From the NCBI RefSeq assembly GCF_030286045.1, contig NZ_CP127390.1:2745482-2809481 (forward strand): 64,000 nucleotides of DNA, in the 5' to 3' direction. Within the stretch, counting starts at the first letter, position 1. The number at the start of each line of letters is the position of its first letter. The translations under genes were made by a program, and so were the position numbers. This stretch comes from Propionimicrobium sp. PCR01-08-3. GTDB taxonomy: Bacteria > Actinomycetota > Actinomycetes > Propionibacteriales > Propionibacteriaceae. The notes below the pieces were generated by a model. The model had not been told where the DNA came from, ran no database searches, and saw only the letters and a program-made list of their open reading frames with translations. Of the stretch, positions 19,701 through 28,846 are shown in pieces.

Positions 19701-22061
19701 TCAGTGCTTGGGCTTCCAGGTGCGCAGCCGCAGGCTATTCGTCACCACGAATACCGAGCTGAAGGCCATCGCCGCACCGGCGAACATCGGGTTCAGGTAG
19801 CCCAGCGCGGCGACCGGGATCGCACACACGTTGTAGATGAACGCCCAGAACAGGTTGCCGTGGATGGTGTTGAGCGTCCGGCGGGAGAGCCGGATGGCGT
19901 CCGCGGCCAGCATCAGATCGTGGCGCATCAGCGTCAGGTCGGACGCGGCGATCGCTGCGTCGGTGCCCGACCCCATCGCGATGCCCAGGTCGGCCTGAGT
20001 CAGCGCGGCGGCGTCGTTCACGCCGTCGCCGATCATCGCGACCGGAGTCTGGCCGTCTTGCTGCAGCTCGGTGACCACATCGAACTTGTCGCCCGGCAGC
20101 ACCTCGGCGCGCACGCCGTCGATGCCCACCTGTGCAGCCACGTATTCGGCAGCGGCCTGATTGTCGCCGGTCACCATCACCGTGGTCAGACCCAGCCCGT
20201 GCAGCGCCTCGACGGCGTCGGCCGCGCCCGGATCCACCTTGTCTGACACCCCGACCAGGCCGATGACCCGGCCCGCGTGAGCGACCAGAACGGTGCTGGC
20301 ACCCCGCTTCGCGGCGTCTTGGGCGGCCCGAGTCAACGGTTCTGGAACGTCGAGGCCGAGGTCAGCCATCAAGGCAGGATTTCCGGCGGCTGCCGGTTGC
20401 CCGTCGACGGTCGCCCGGACGCCCCGGCCCGGCACATTGCTGAAGTTTTCCAAAGTTTGCAGTACCGGCGTGCCGCTCAGCTTGGATTCGGGATCTTGAA
20501 GTTCAGCAAGCACTGGTGACATCAACGGCTGGTCCTCGCTCGCTTGCCCATCGCTAATACTTTGCTGAGCAGCGGGATCGCCTTGATAAGCCCTGACGAT
20601 CGCTCTCGCAATCGGGTGCTCGGACGCCGATTCCAGAGTCGCGGCCAGCCTCAGCACCTCATCGGCGCCGACACCCTCGGCCGGGACGACCGTTTCCAGA
20701 CTCATCTGACCCGCGGTGATGGTGCCGGTCTTGTCGAGGGCGATCACCTTGATGCGGTGCGCCTCTTCGAGAGCTTCCGGTCCGCGGATCAGAATGCCCA
20801 ACTGCGAACCCCGCAACGATCCGGCCAACAGCGCGGTCGGAGTCGCCAACCCAAGCGCGCACGGGCAGCTGATGATCAGCACCGAGACCGCGGCGGTGAT
20901 CGCGAAGGTCGCCGACTCACCCAGCAGCAGCCAGACAACCAGAGTGATCAGCGCCAGCGAGATGACGATCGGCACGAAGATGCCGGAGATCTTGTCGGCC
21001 AGCGCCTGCGAACGGGACTTGCCGGTCTGGGCAAGCTCCACCAGATGGGCGATCTGCGACAGCTGGGTGTCGGAGCCGACCGCCGTCGCGCGGACGACCA
21101 GTCGTCCGGTCGTGTTCACCGACGCGCCCACCACAGTGCTGCCAGGATGCACGTCGACCGGCAGTGACTCGCCGGTGATGACCGAGTTGTCGACGGCCGA
21201 ATCGCCGCTGACGACCACACCGTCGGTGGCCACCTTCTCACCCGGACGCACGATGAACTCATCGTCGGTCCCGAGCTTTTCGATCGGCAACGTCACCTCT
21301 ACGCCATCGCGCAGCACGGTCACCGATTTGGCGCCGACCTCGGCCAAGGCACGCAGCGCGGAGCTGGCGTCCTGCCTGGAACGCGCCTCGATATAGCGTC
21401 CGGCAAGGATGAATGTGATGATGCCGACCGCGGCCTCGAAGTAGACCGAGCTCAGCTCGTGGTCGTGCGAGAGGCTGAGCGTCCAGTGATGGGTCATGCC
21501 GATCATGCCGGCGTTGCCGAAGATCAGAGCGACCAGCGACCAGATATAGGCGGCGCTGGTGCCCAGGCTGATCAGCGTGTCCATGGTGGCCGCGCCGTGG
21601 CGAAGATTCACCAGGGTCGAGCGGTGGAACGGCCAGGCGGCCCAGGTGACCACCGGGGTGGCCAGCACCAGGCTGACCCACTGCCAGCCGGGGAATTGCA
21701 GCGGCGGGATCATCGCCATCGCGATGACCGGCACCGCAAGCGCCGCCGAGGTGATCAGGCGGCGCTTGATCTCGGCCGCCCGGTCGCGCGGCGGGGCGTC
21801 GGGGACGGGCAGAGCGGCGTCGTATCCCGCAGCTTGCACGGTCGAGATGAGATCATCGGCGGTCAGCTCGGCGGGAGCCACCACATGGGCCTTCTCGGTC
21901 GCGTAGTTGACGCTCGCCTGCACTCCGCCAAGCTTGCCCAGCTTCTTCTCGATACGTGCCGCACACGAAGCACAGGTCATGCCCTGCACATCGAGTTCGA
22001 TGATCTGACTCGCCGGGGCAGGCGTTTCGGGCCGGACGCCGTCTGTCGTCCCTACTGACAT
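19701..22061 (-). CDS. copA: Copper-exporting P1B-type ATPase
   Basis: A 786-residue membrane ATPase exporting Cu(I). It has an N-terminal heavy-metal domain with GMTCASCAARIEKKLG, eight expected transmembrane helices, the ion site ISCPCALGLATPTALLAGS (CPC near 399-401), phosphorylation motif DKTGTITAG (near 442), SASEHPIARAIV and GDGVNDAAALTQADLGIAMG. The CPC and N-terminal site indicate copper/silver. Its ATG overlaps the copZ stop by one base. Regulation by CsoR is indicated by the operator upstream of csoR; copZ and copA follow in the same direction. Confidence 0.95.
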   Translation of the reverse strand: MSVGTTDGVRPETPAPASQIIELDVQGMTCASCAARIEKKLGKLGGVQASVNYATEKAHVVAPAELTADDLISTVQAAGYDAALPVPDAPPRDRAAEIKRRLITSAALAVPVIAMAMIPPLQFPGWQWVSLVLATPVVTWAAWPFHRSTLVNLRHGAATMDTLISLGTSAAYIWSLVALIFGNAGMIGMTHHWTLSLSHDHELSSVYFEAAVGIITFILAGRYIEARSRQDASSALRALAEVGAKSVTVLRDGVEVTLPIEKLGTDDEFIVRPGEKVATDGVVVSGDSAVDNSVITGESLPVDVHPGSTVVGASVNTTGRLVVRATAVGSDTQLSQIAHLVELAQTGKSRSQALADKISGIFVPIVISLALITLVVWLLLGESATFAITAAVSVLIISCPCALGLATPTALLAGSLRGSQLGILIRGPEALEEAHRIKVIALDKTGTITAGQMSLETVVPAEGVGADEVLRLAATLESASEHPIARAIVRAYQGDPAAQQSISDGQASEDQPLMSPVLAELQDPESKLSGTPVLQTLENFSNVPGRGVRATVDGQPAAAGNPALMADLGLDVPEPLTRAAQDAAKRGASTVLVAHAGRVIGLVGVSDKVDPGAADAVEALHGLGLTTVMVTGDNQAAAEYVAAQVGIDGVRAEVLPGDKFDVVTELQQDGQTPVAMIGDGVNDAAALTQADLGIAMGSGTDAAIAASDLTLMRHDLMLAADAIRLSRRTLNTIHGNLFWAFIYNVCAIPVAALGYLNPMFAGAAMAFSSVFVVTNSLRLRTWKPKH

Positions 22062-22267
22062 CAGACCAGCGCCACCTTGTAGTCGCCCGCTTCGGCGACG
22101 GCTTCTTCGACCTTCGCCAGGTCGATGGCGGCGTCGCTGGTGACAGCCATCGGGCCGGCCTGCTCGACCTTCACATCGGTGACGCCGGGGATGGCCGAGA
22201 CCTCTTCGGTGACATGGTTCACGCAGTGTCCGCAGGTCATTCCGGTAACGACGTAATTGGTGATCAT
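22061..22267 (-). CDS. copZ: Copper chaperone CopZ
   Basis: A 68-residue heavy-metal-associated domain protein, TNYVVTGMTCGHCVNHVTEEV, with the CxxC copper site. It delivers Cu(I) to CopA, encoded directly downstream with a one-base overlap. The start at 22267 was chosen because it begins the HMA fold and has GGAAGG upstream. A longer upstream frame overlaps csoR and is not family-like. Confidence 0.92.
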   Translation of the reverse strand: MITNYVVTGMTCGHCVNHVTEEVSAIPGVTDVKVEQAGPMAVTSDAAIDLAKVEEAVAEAGDYKVALV

Positions 22268-22307
22268 GGTGGTACCTTCCGGGTTTGGTGTTGTTTCTCG
22301 TGTCGAG

Positions 22308-22622
22308 CTAAGAACGGACCAATCTCGCGATCGCCTTGCTGGCCTCGTCCAGCTTCTGCTTGGCCGCATCGTCGCCCTGTTTAGCGGCGTCGAGAACGCA
22401 TGAGTTCATGTGATCGTCCAGCAGGCCGAGCGCCACGGATTGCAGGGCGCTGGTGGCAGCCGAGATCTGGGTCAGCACATCGATGCAGTACTTCTCGTCC
22501 TCGACCATCCGCGCGATGCCGCGCACCTGACCCTCGACCCGGCGCAACCTCGAAAGGTAGGCGTCCTTATCGTTGAGATAGCCATGGTGATGCCCGTGCA
22601 TCTCGCATTCGTCCACGCTCAT
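22308..22622 (-). CDS. csoR: Copper-sensing repressor CsoR
   Basis: A 104-residue all-helical DUF156 repressor. The Cu(I) ligands Cys46 (DEKYCIDVL), His71 and Cys75 (LLDDHMNSCV) are present; the N-terminus is His-rich (HGHHHGY). It represses its operon until Cu(I) binds. The ATG at 22622 is chosen over one at 22634 because the latter lies inside the operator. TATGGT seven bases upstream suggests a leaderless transcript. First gene of csoR-copZ-copA. Confidence 0.92.
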   Translation of the reverse strand: MSVDECEMHGHHHGYLNDKDAYLSRLRRVEGQVRGIARMVEDEKYCIDVLTQISAATSALQSVALGLLDDHMNSCVLDAAKQGDDAAKQKLDEASKAIARLVRS

Positions 22623-22631
22623 GTCAACCAC

Positions 22632-22650
22632 CATACCCCCCTAGGGTATG
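22632..22650. promoter_or_regulatory. CsoR operator
   Basis: CATACCC (22632-22638) and GGGTATG (22644-22650) form a perfect inverted repeat around CCCTA, the G/C-tract palindrome typical of CsoR sites. It overlaps the csoR -10 box (minus strand 22630-22635) and lies 28 bp before the divergent hydrolase gene. Confidence 0.8.
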
Positions 22651-22678
22651 GACGCAAGGGGCGCACTACCGTTGAGTC

Positions 22679-23209
22679 ATGGATATTCTCTTGCTCGGTG
22701 GACAGACCCCACGTCATCTCGAGTGGTCGCATCAGATCGCAGACGGCCTTTCGGCCTTCGGGCACCGGGTCGTACCTCTCGAATACGCCAATTGGCTGGA
22801 TCAGACCGCGGTCACCGATGTCGAGAGTGAGGTGACGGCGGCCACCAAACTGGCCGAAGGCCTGACGAGCCCCGTCATCGTCGCGAAGTCGATCGGCACC
22901 GTGATCGCAACCCTTGCGATCGGACGCGGCGGTATCCGACCATCCGGCGAAGTCTTCATGGGTATGCCGCTTGCGATGTGGCAGCAGAGCCCGGAAGCGA
23001 CCGGATACCTGCCGGGATTGCCGCCGCTGACCGCGGTACAAAATGAGCACGATCCGGTGGGTGAAGCCAGCGATGCTCTTGGGCTTGTCACCGGTCACAC
23101 TCCCGGCACCTGGTGGTTCGAGACGATTCCCGGAGTCGCCACCCACGACTATGTGGACGCGCCCGCCATCGCGAGATGGGCCGACCACTGCGGGCACAAC
23201 CCGGCATAG
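22679..23209 (+). CDS. Small alpha/beta-hydrolase-like protein
   Basis: A 176-residue protein beginning MDILLLGGQTPRHLEW. AKSIGTVIATLA (about 75) is a nucleophile-elbow-like segment, NEHDPVGEAS may carry the acid and THDYVD the histidine, giving a small alpha/beta hydrolase. Substrate unknown. TACCGT lies six bases before the ATG, so the message is probably leaderless. It diverges from csoR and could share copper control, but nothing in the protein implies a copper role. Confidence 0.6.
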   Translation: MDILLLGGQTPRHLEWSHQIADGLSAFGHRVVPLEYANWLDQTAVTDVESEVTAATKLAEGLTSPVIVAKSIGTVIATLAIGRGGIRPSGEVFMGMPLAMWQQSPEATGYLPGLPPLTAVQNEHDPVGEASDALGLVTGHTPGTWWFETIPGVATHDYVDAPAIARWADHCGHNPA

Positions 23210-23232
23210 TCCAAGGCGGCTAGAATCGCCGC

Positions 23233-23556
23233 ATGTACTTCATCGTGGTCAAGTACCAAGTCAAACCCGAATTCGTCGAGAACTTTGTGGAGTTGAACTC
23301 CGTATTCACGAACGCCACCCGGGGCGAAGAAGGCAACCTGTGGTTCGACTGGTATCGCAGCGTGGACGACCCGAACCAGTATTTGCTCGTCGAGGGCTTC
23401 CTCGACGACGATGCCGCCAGTCGCCATGTCAATTCCGAACACTTCGCGAATGGACTGGAAACCATGCGTCCGATGCTGGTCAGCACTCCGAAGATCATCT
23501 CCCGCAAGGTCGAAGGATCGAGCTGGGACGAGATGGGCGAACTCCAGATCGACTGA
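23233..23556 (+). CDS. Antibiotic-biosynthesis-monooxygenase (ABM) domain protein
   Basis: A 107-residue dimeric ferredoxin-like fold protein: YFIVVKYQVKPEFVENFVE, EEGNLWFDWYRSVDDPNQYLLVEGF and HVNSEHFANGL. The histidine-containing last segment is typical of YgiN/ABM quinol monooxygenases. Substrate unknown. TAGAAT sits six bases before the ATG, a clear leaderless-type promoter. Confidence 0.78.
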   Translation: MYFIVVKYQVKPEFVENFVELNSVFTNATRGEEGNLWFDWYRSVDDPNQYLLVEGFLDDDAASRHVNSEHFANGLETMRPMLVSTPKIISRKVEGSSWDEMGELQID

Positions 23557-23645
23557 TCCGACCGGGCATAATCTGGACGCTCTGAAATCGGGTTTCACGC
23601 TCTCGTAGACTCGCGCCGGAACCCACCGGACCCAGGAATGAGCGA

Positions 23646-25163
23646 ATGTCTGACGACGGAGCAGCCACCACCACAATCACCGCGCCGAGTGGCGCCGAGA
23701 CGAACGGCGTCAACCCGGTGCCGTTGAACGAAAGGCGCGGCAGGTCCCGGGATCTGTTTGCCGTCTGGTTCGCCTGGAACGTCTCGATTATGGGCGTCGG
23801 CTACGGCATCTACGTCTACGGGCTGGGGCTCAGCCCGCTGCAGGCAATTCTTGCCGGGGTGGCCGGATACGCCGTCTCATCATTCTTGGTCGGCATCTTG
23901 TCGGTCGGCGGCCCCAGAACGGGACTGCCGACGCTGACTCAGACCCGATTCGCCTTCGGATATCACGGCAACAAGATCCCGGCCGCCTTCGCCTATATCT
24001 CGAATATCGGCTGGAAGGTCACGATCATCACCTTGGCGTCCACGACCGGCGCGAATATCTTCGCCAGGCTGTGGCCCGCCCAGTTCGCCACCGCCGGCGG
24101 GCGCCCGGTCATGTGGCTGATCGGGACTTGGTTCGTTGTCGTCCTGGTACTGACCATGTGGTTCGCGCTCGCCGGCCATGCGCTGATCATGCGTGCCGAG
24201 AAATGGATCTCGTGGTTGACCGGGCTGATGTCGATCGTCTTCTTATTCATGATCATCCCGCACATCGAGTGGGCAAATCTCGTCAACCAACCGGCTGGAT
24301 CGCCCTTGACGGTAATCGGCGGCGCGGTGATGGCGATGACCATGGTCGGCCTCGGCATGCTCAACTACGGCGGTGACTTCGCCCGCTATCTTCCGCCCTC
24401 CACCCCGGCCCGTGGAGTCATCGGCTGGTCGACACTGGGTATCTCGCTGCCGGTCGGCGTGTTGCTGATTCTGGGTGTGCTGCTGGCAGGGTCCAATCCT
24501 GATCTCGGCGCCCAGGCGGCCATCGATCCGATCGCGGCGCTCACCGGTCTGCTTCCCACCTGGTTCTTCGTTCCGTTCAGCGTCGTCATCGTGATCTCGC
24601 TGGTCTCAGCGGCAATGACCGGCATCTACTCGTCCGGGTTGGCTCTGATGGCGGTGGGCTTACCCGGCTCACGGATGATGGTCACCACCGTCAATGGGCT
24701 CATCATCGCGGCAGGAGCGTTCTACCTGCTGTTCATCTCCGACTCGTTCCTGGCAACGTTCCAGGCTTTCCTCGCTCTCATCGCGGTACCGATGGGCACC
24801 ATGGGCGGCATTCAGCTCATCGACTTCATCCGGCAGCGACAGATGGGCTGGGATGTACGGATGGCCGAACCCGCCGGTCTTGGCGGACGCTCCTGGCGTT
24901 GGACGGCGGTCACCTCGCTGGTCGTCGCGACCGTCATCGGGCTCGGTATGGTGACATCCGCTGACCCGAACATCGCGAAGTTTGTCGGCTTCCTCCTCAC
25001 CCCAGAACAACGGGCAGGAGTCATCGGGACGAGCAACGTGGGCGTGGTGGTGGCCATGGCCGTCGGCGCTGCACTGTATGCCCTACTCACCTTCGCCTTC
25101 AGGTTCGATCCTCAACCAGATCGCTCGAGGCGTCCTGCGTCCAAGGTCACGGCCAATGAATGA
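23646..25163 (+). CDS. NCS1-family nucleobase:cation symporter
   Basis: A 505-residue polytopic membrane protein with about 12 hydrophobic segments. RSRDLFAVWFAWNVSIMGVG, GPRTGLPTLTQTRFAFG and GLGMLNYGGDFARYLP are NCS1 hallmarks (cytosine, purine, uracil, allantoin or hydantoin carriers). The substrate cannot be read. The stop overlaps the start of the following glycosidase gene by 8 bp, so the two are likely co-expressed, an unusual pairing. Confidence 0.86.
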   Translation: MSDDGAATTTITAPSGAETNGVNPVPLNERRGRSRDLFAVWFAWNVSIMGVGYGIYVYGLGLSPLQAILAGVAGYAVSSFLVGILSVGGPRTGLPTLTQTRFAFGYHGNKIPAAFAYISNIGWKVTIITLASTTGANIFARLWPAQFATAGGRPVMWLIGTWFVVVLVLTMWFALAGHALIMRAEKWISWLTGLMSIVFLFMIIPHIEWANLVNQPAGSPLTVIGGAVMAMTMVGLGMLNYGGDFARYLPPSTPARGVIGWSTLGISLPVGVLLILGVLLAGSNPDLGAQAAIDPIAALTGLLPTWFFVPFSVVIVISLVSAAMTGIYSSGLALMAVGLPGSRMMVTTVNGLIIAAGAFYLLFISDSFLATFQAFLALIAVPMGTMGGIQLIDFIRQRQMGWDVRMAEPAGLGGRSWRWTAVTSLVVATVIGLGMVTSADPNIAKFVGFLLTPEQRAGVIGTSNVGVVVAMAVGAALYALLTFAFRFDPQPDRSRRPASKVTANE

Positions 25164-27897
25164 GGTAACGGTTCCGCAGGCCGCCACCGAGATCTGCTCG
25201 GACGGAGGCCGAGCAGAATTCGCCCACCCGGGCCCGTTCAATGCACCCGCTTGTTACTGGTTCTGGCATCGTGTTCCGAGCCCGGACGAGATCACCACGC
25301 AGGTCGCCACGATGCGCCGGGCGGGGTATCAGTCCTTCCAGATTCAGACCAGGCTGTCCTTTCCACTCGATCAGTACCTATCGGACGACTATCTGGCTGC
25401 CTGCCGCTTGGCTGCCGAGCAGGCCCGCAGGCAGAACATGATCGTCGGCATCTATGACGAATACAACTGGCTGAGTGGCCACGCCGGCGGGCGTGTGGTC
25501 GCCGGTCACGACGACCTGAGAGAACGCCACCTCTTTCATGTAACGGCACCGGTCGACCACGGGCACGCCAGCGCACAGATCTCGGGCATCGTCCCCGTCG
25601 ATGTTTCCTATTTGCTCGAACCCGGCATGAACTGGGTTTTTGAGGGCGGCGAACCGAAGTGGGACGAGTGGACGCTGATCGCGGCGGTGCTGCACGATCA
25701 GCCGACCGGCCTGCGGCCCGGCCCTTCTTGCACCGACGTCACCGGTTCGGTGATTGACGTCGAAGGCCACGCCGACGGCTGCGTCCTGGGTGCCGATCTG
25801 CGTGGCGAGCACCTCGGTGATGGTTCCCGCGTGACCTTCTTCGTGGCAGCTCGCTGCGCCACCAGCCGGATGATCAACTACCTGATGCCTGCCGCTGCCG
25901 AACGCTTCACCGAGGTCGGTCTGAGCCCATATGCCCGCGCCTTTGATGGCTATCTCGGCTCGACGGTGCGCTATGTCTTCTTCGATCAGCCACATGCGTG
26001 CTTCTTCACCTGGGACCAAAACTGCGGGACTACTGCGTCCACCTTGATGTACGAGGAGGGGTTCTACTCTGCGCTGCGCGAGGCAGCCGGTGGCGACTGG
26101 ATGCCGATGCTGCTGAGCCTGGCCGAGGACACCGGTGAGCGATCGGCGATCCTTCGGGCACGATTTTTCGAGGAGTACGCAAGCTGTGGCATCGATGCGT
26201 TCTTCGGCACATTGTCGCGCTGGTGTCACGAACACGATCTGCTGCTCACCGGCCATGAGGTGCTCGGGCACGTCTCCACCTGGGATCCGACCGGCACCGT
26301 CATCACCGATGACCCGCGCACCAACTTTGGTGTCGACTATTTCGGCATCGACTCCTGGCGAGATATCACAGCAGCCGATGCCCGCAACGACTATCCACAG
26401 TTGTCAGCCAAGTTCGGTGATTCGGTCGCCCGAGCTCACGGACGCTCGGGTTGCATCATCGAACAGTACTTCGGACGCGTCGTGCCCGGCTCTCACTTCG
26501 CCGCCGGATGGTGGGAGCTGACCCTGAAGCAACTGCGCGCCCAGACCATGCGTCACCATATCCTGGGCATGAGGCAGCTGCTGATGCACGCCTTCTGGCT
26601 GACCGACGGATTCGACGGCGAGCAAATGTTCAGCAATCCGCGCTTCGACTTTGCGCCCGGAATCAACTTCGAGCCATGGTTCGGTTATCACCGCAGCTTC
26701 GCGGACGAGTCCGCGCGGGTTTCGGTCTTCTGCGACGGCATGACGGCTTTGAGTGAGGTCGCCGTGCTCTATCCACTCGCCACCGCCCAGGCGCACGGCC
26801 CGGGCCACGAGTTCGGCAAACACACCGCTTTTTGGACCGAGCACCTTGCCCGGGCCGGATTCGACTATCACCTTGTCGATGAGCGCGAGTTGCTCGGTGC
26901 CAAAGCGACCGTTGATCGGCTTCGGCTGCCCCATGGACGGAACTACTCCGTCATTGTGCTGCCGGCAGCGCAGACGCTGTATGACTCCCGGGTGATCGAC
27001 GTGCTCGAGGCTTATCAGGCATCCGGCGGGCGGGTTCTGTCGACCGGTGCACTGCCGTCCGAACTCACTCATCGAGGCCGAGCTGTGCAGACGAGTTGGG
27101 CTCCCCGGATTCGTTGGGACGAGATTCCCGATTGGCAACTCGCTCGAGCAGCTGTGCTCGAGGGGTTACCGACCCACGTATGGGTCGAGGATGAATCGCC
27201 CGATTCGGGGCAGCTGTGGGTTCGCCGGGGACGCCATGCCGATGTGTTCCGCGTGATGGCGTTCAATGACTCCGACACCCGCAAACCGGTCGTATTGCAT
27301 ACCGGAAGGGCTTTCGGCCAGGTGCGGTTCTGGAATGCGGACGACGGCACGATCTCGGATTGGCAACGAGTCGAAGGCGATATCAGGCTCGTCCTCGATC
27401 CCGGGCAGGTCCTGCTGATCGAAGTCGAACCGGGTGGCGATACCCTTCCCCGCACGAGAACGCTCGCCGAGGGCTGGACCATCAGTTTTGCCGGCGGCAT
27501 GAGCTCACCTATTGAAGTGATTAGAGGCTGGGAGACCCAAGGTTTCGCCACGATCAGCGGATTCGGTAGCTATCGCCACACGTTCGTCCTTTCGGACGAG
27601 GACACTGCCTTCGACTGGCAGCTTGACCTTCCGGTCGTGCACGGAAGTGCGACTGTCGAGGTGAATGGTGAACCTGCCGGAGAATTGCCGTGGGCACCGG
27701 GACGGGTCACTATCGCGCGTCGGCTCCTCGCATCTGGTGATAACCACTTGACGGTCACCGTCGCGTCTTCGGCGGCCAATCACTACTATGCGGGCACCCG
27801 ACTGCAAGGTGTCGGCCTCGCGTCCTGCGGTCTCGGGTCGGTTCCGCTGCTCCGCCCGGTGCTGCCGGTAACCGAGCTGCGCCACAGTGTCAGGTGA
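25156..27897 (+). CDS. Large glycoside hydrolase, GH106-like (putative alpha-L-rhamnosidase relative)
   Basis: A 913-residue protein. The N-terminal half resembles the barrel of GH106-like enzymes: PACYWFWHRVPSPDEITTQV, TMRRAGYQSFQIQTR, GIYDEYNWLSG. The middle has a glutamine-amidotransferase-like segment (VIVLPAAQTLYD) and the C-terminus a beta-sandwich sugar-binding-like module (EVNGEPAGELPW, HYYAGTRLQGVG). No signal peptide is visible, so it probably acts in the cytoplasm on imported material. The ATG at 25156 lies within the end of the NCS1 gene. Family membership is moderate; catalytic residues are not identified. Confidence 0.6.
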   Translation: MNEVTVPQAATEICSDGGRAEFAHPGPFNAPACYWFWHRVPSPDEITTQVATMRRAGYQSFQIQTRLSFPLDQYLSDDYLAACRLAAEQARRQNMIVGIYDEYNWLSGHAGGRVVAGHDDLRERHLFHVTAPVDHGHASAQISGIVPVDVSYLLEPGMNWVFEGGEPKWDEWTLIAAVLHDQPTGLRPGPSCTDVTGSVIDVEGHADGCVLGADLRGEHLGDGSRVTFFVAARCATSRMINYLMPAAAERFTEVGLSPYARAFDGYLGSTVRYVFFDQPHACFFTWDQNCGTTASTLMYEEGFYSALREAAGGDWMPMLLSLAEDTGERSAILRARFFEEYASCGIDAFFGTLSRWCHEHDLLLTGHEVLGHVSTWDPTGTVITDDPRTNFGVDYFGIDSWRDITAADARNDYPQLSAKFGDSVARAHGRSGCIIEQYFGRVVPGSHFAAGWWELTLKQLRAQTMRHHILGMRQLLMHAFWLTDGFDGEQMFSNPRFDFAPGINFEPWFGYHRSFADESARVSVFCDGMTALSEVAVLYPLATAQAHGPGHEFGKHTAFWTEHLARAGFDYHLVDERELLGAKATVDRLRLPHGRNYSVIVLPAAQTLYDSRVIDVLEAYQASGGRVLSTGALPSELTHRGRAVQTSWAPRIRWDEIPDWQLARAAVLEGLPTHVWVEDESPDSGQLWVRRGRHADVFRVMAFNDSDTRKPVVLHTGRAFGQVRFWNADDGTISDWQRVEGDIRLVLDPGQVLLIEVEPGGDTLPRTRTLAEGWTISFAGGMSSPIEVIRGWETQGFATISGFGSYRHTFVLSDEDTAFDWQLDLPVVHGSATVEVNGEPAGELPWAPGRVTIARRLLASGDNHLTVTVASSAANHYYAGTRLQGVGLASCGLGSVPLLRPVLPVTELRHSVR

Positions 27898-28846
27898 GCC
27901 CCGATCGGGTGAAGGCCGATAGCGCGGCACCCAGCGTCCCCACCTGCAGGTGCGGGTCGACGATGACCAACCGAGATGCCAGGTCGATCTGCTGCAGGAA
28001 AGCAGACGATCGTGCCCGACGGTCGAGTTCGTTCTGCAGCCCGGCCAGCAAGCGATCGCCCAGCCGGGTGACCCCACCCGCCAGAAAGATCGTTCCGACA
28101 TCGACGGTCAGGCCGAGCACGGTCACGGCGTGGGCCAACGCGCCCAGCCATTCGTCCCGGGCTTCGATCGCCTCCGGAACCCCGCCGGCCGCGGCGTCCA
28201 AGAGGGCAACCGCGGGGCTGCCGTCCGAGGTTTGCGGCCACATCCTCGCCACCGCGCTGCCCGAGGCATAAAGCTCCAGGCAACCCCGCTGGCCGCACGC
28301 ACAAGGCAACCCGCCGGCCCGGTAGACCAGGTGTCCGATCTCACCGACATTTCCACGGGCCCCGACCCGGGGCTTGCCGTCCAGCAACAAGCCCGCGGCC
28401 AGCCCCGTCCCGATCGACAGCAACGCGACATCGTCGCCCACGCCCAGTGCGTGCGCAGCGCCCAGCATCGCCGCGGTGACATCGTTCACCATTACCGCAG
28501 GCACGCCCAACCGTGCGGTGACCATCGCGGCAAGCGGCAGATCATCCTGATCGATGCCGATGTTCACACCATGTGACACGGTGCCGCAGGCGGCGGACAC
28601 CACTCCCGGAACTCCGATGCCGATCGCGGCCAATTCGTCCGTACGCATGCCCCGGGCAGCAAGCAATTCGGCCGCGACCTGCGTGATCGTCGCGATGACG
28701 CCTTTGCCGCCGCGCCGAGTCGGCCGCGTCACCGACGCCAGCACGTCATCTTGCCCGCAACCCGCCGGACGCACTGCGTACAGCACCCCCTGCGTCTTGG
28801 TGCCACCGAGATCGATTCCGATGACGAGGCAGTCAGGGGCGCTCAT
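27890..28846 (-). CDS. ROK-family sugar kinase
   Basis: A 318-residue cytoplasmic kinase. It shows the ATP loop IGIDLGGTKTQGVLY, GIGVPGVVS, VMVNDVTAAMLG, and the ROK zinc site GHLVYRAGGLPCACGQRGCLE. It should phosphorylate a hexose or N-acetylhexosamine. The start overlaps the permease stop (ATGA) with GAAGGG upstream, making it the last gene of the importer operon. Its product likely phosphorylates the imported sugar. Its 3' end overlaps the convergent glycosidase by 8 bp. Confidence 0.87.
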   Translation of the reverse strand: MSAPDCLVIGIDLGGTKTQGVLYAVRPAGCGQDDVLASVTRPTRRGGKGVIATITQVAAELLAARGMRTDELAAIGIGVPGVVSAACGTVSHGVNIGIDQDDLPLAAMVTARLGVPAVMVNDVTAAMLGAAHALGVGDDVALLSIGTGLAAGLLLDGKPRVGARGNVGEIGHLVYRAGGLPCACGQRGCLELYASGSAVARMWPQTSDGSPAVALLDAAAGGVPEAIEARDEWLGALAHAVTVLGLTVDVGTIFLAGGVTRLGDRLLAGLQNELDRRARSSAFLQQIDLASRLVIVDPHLQVGTLGAALSAFTRSGLT

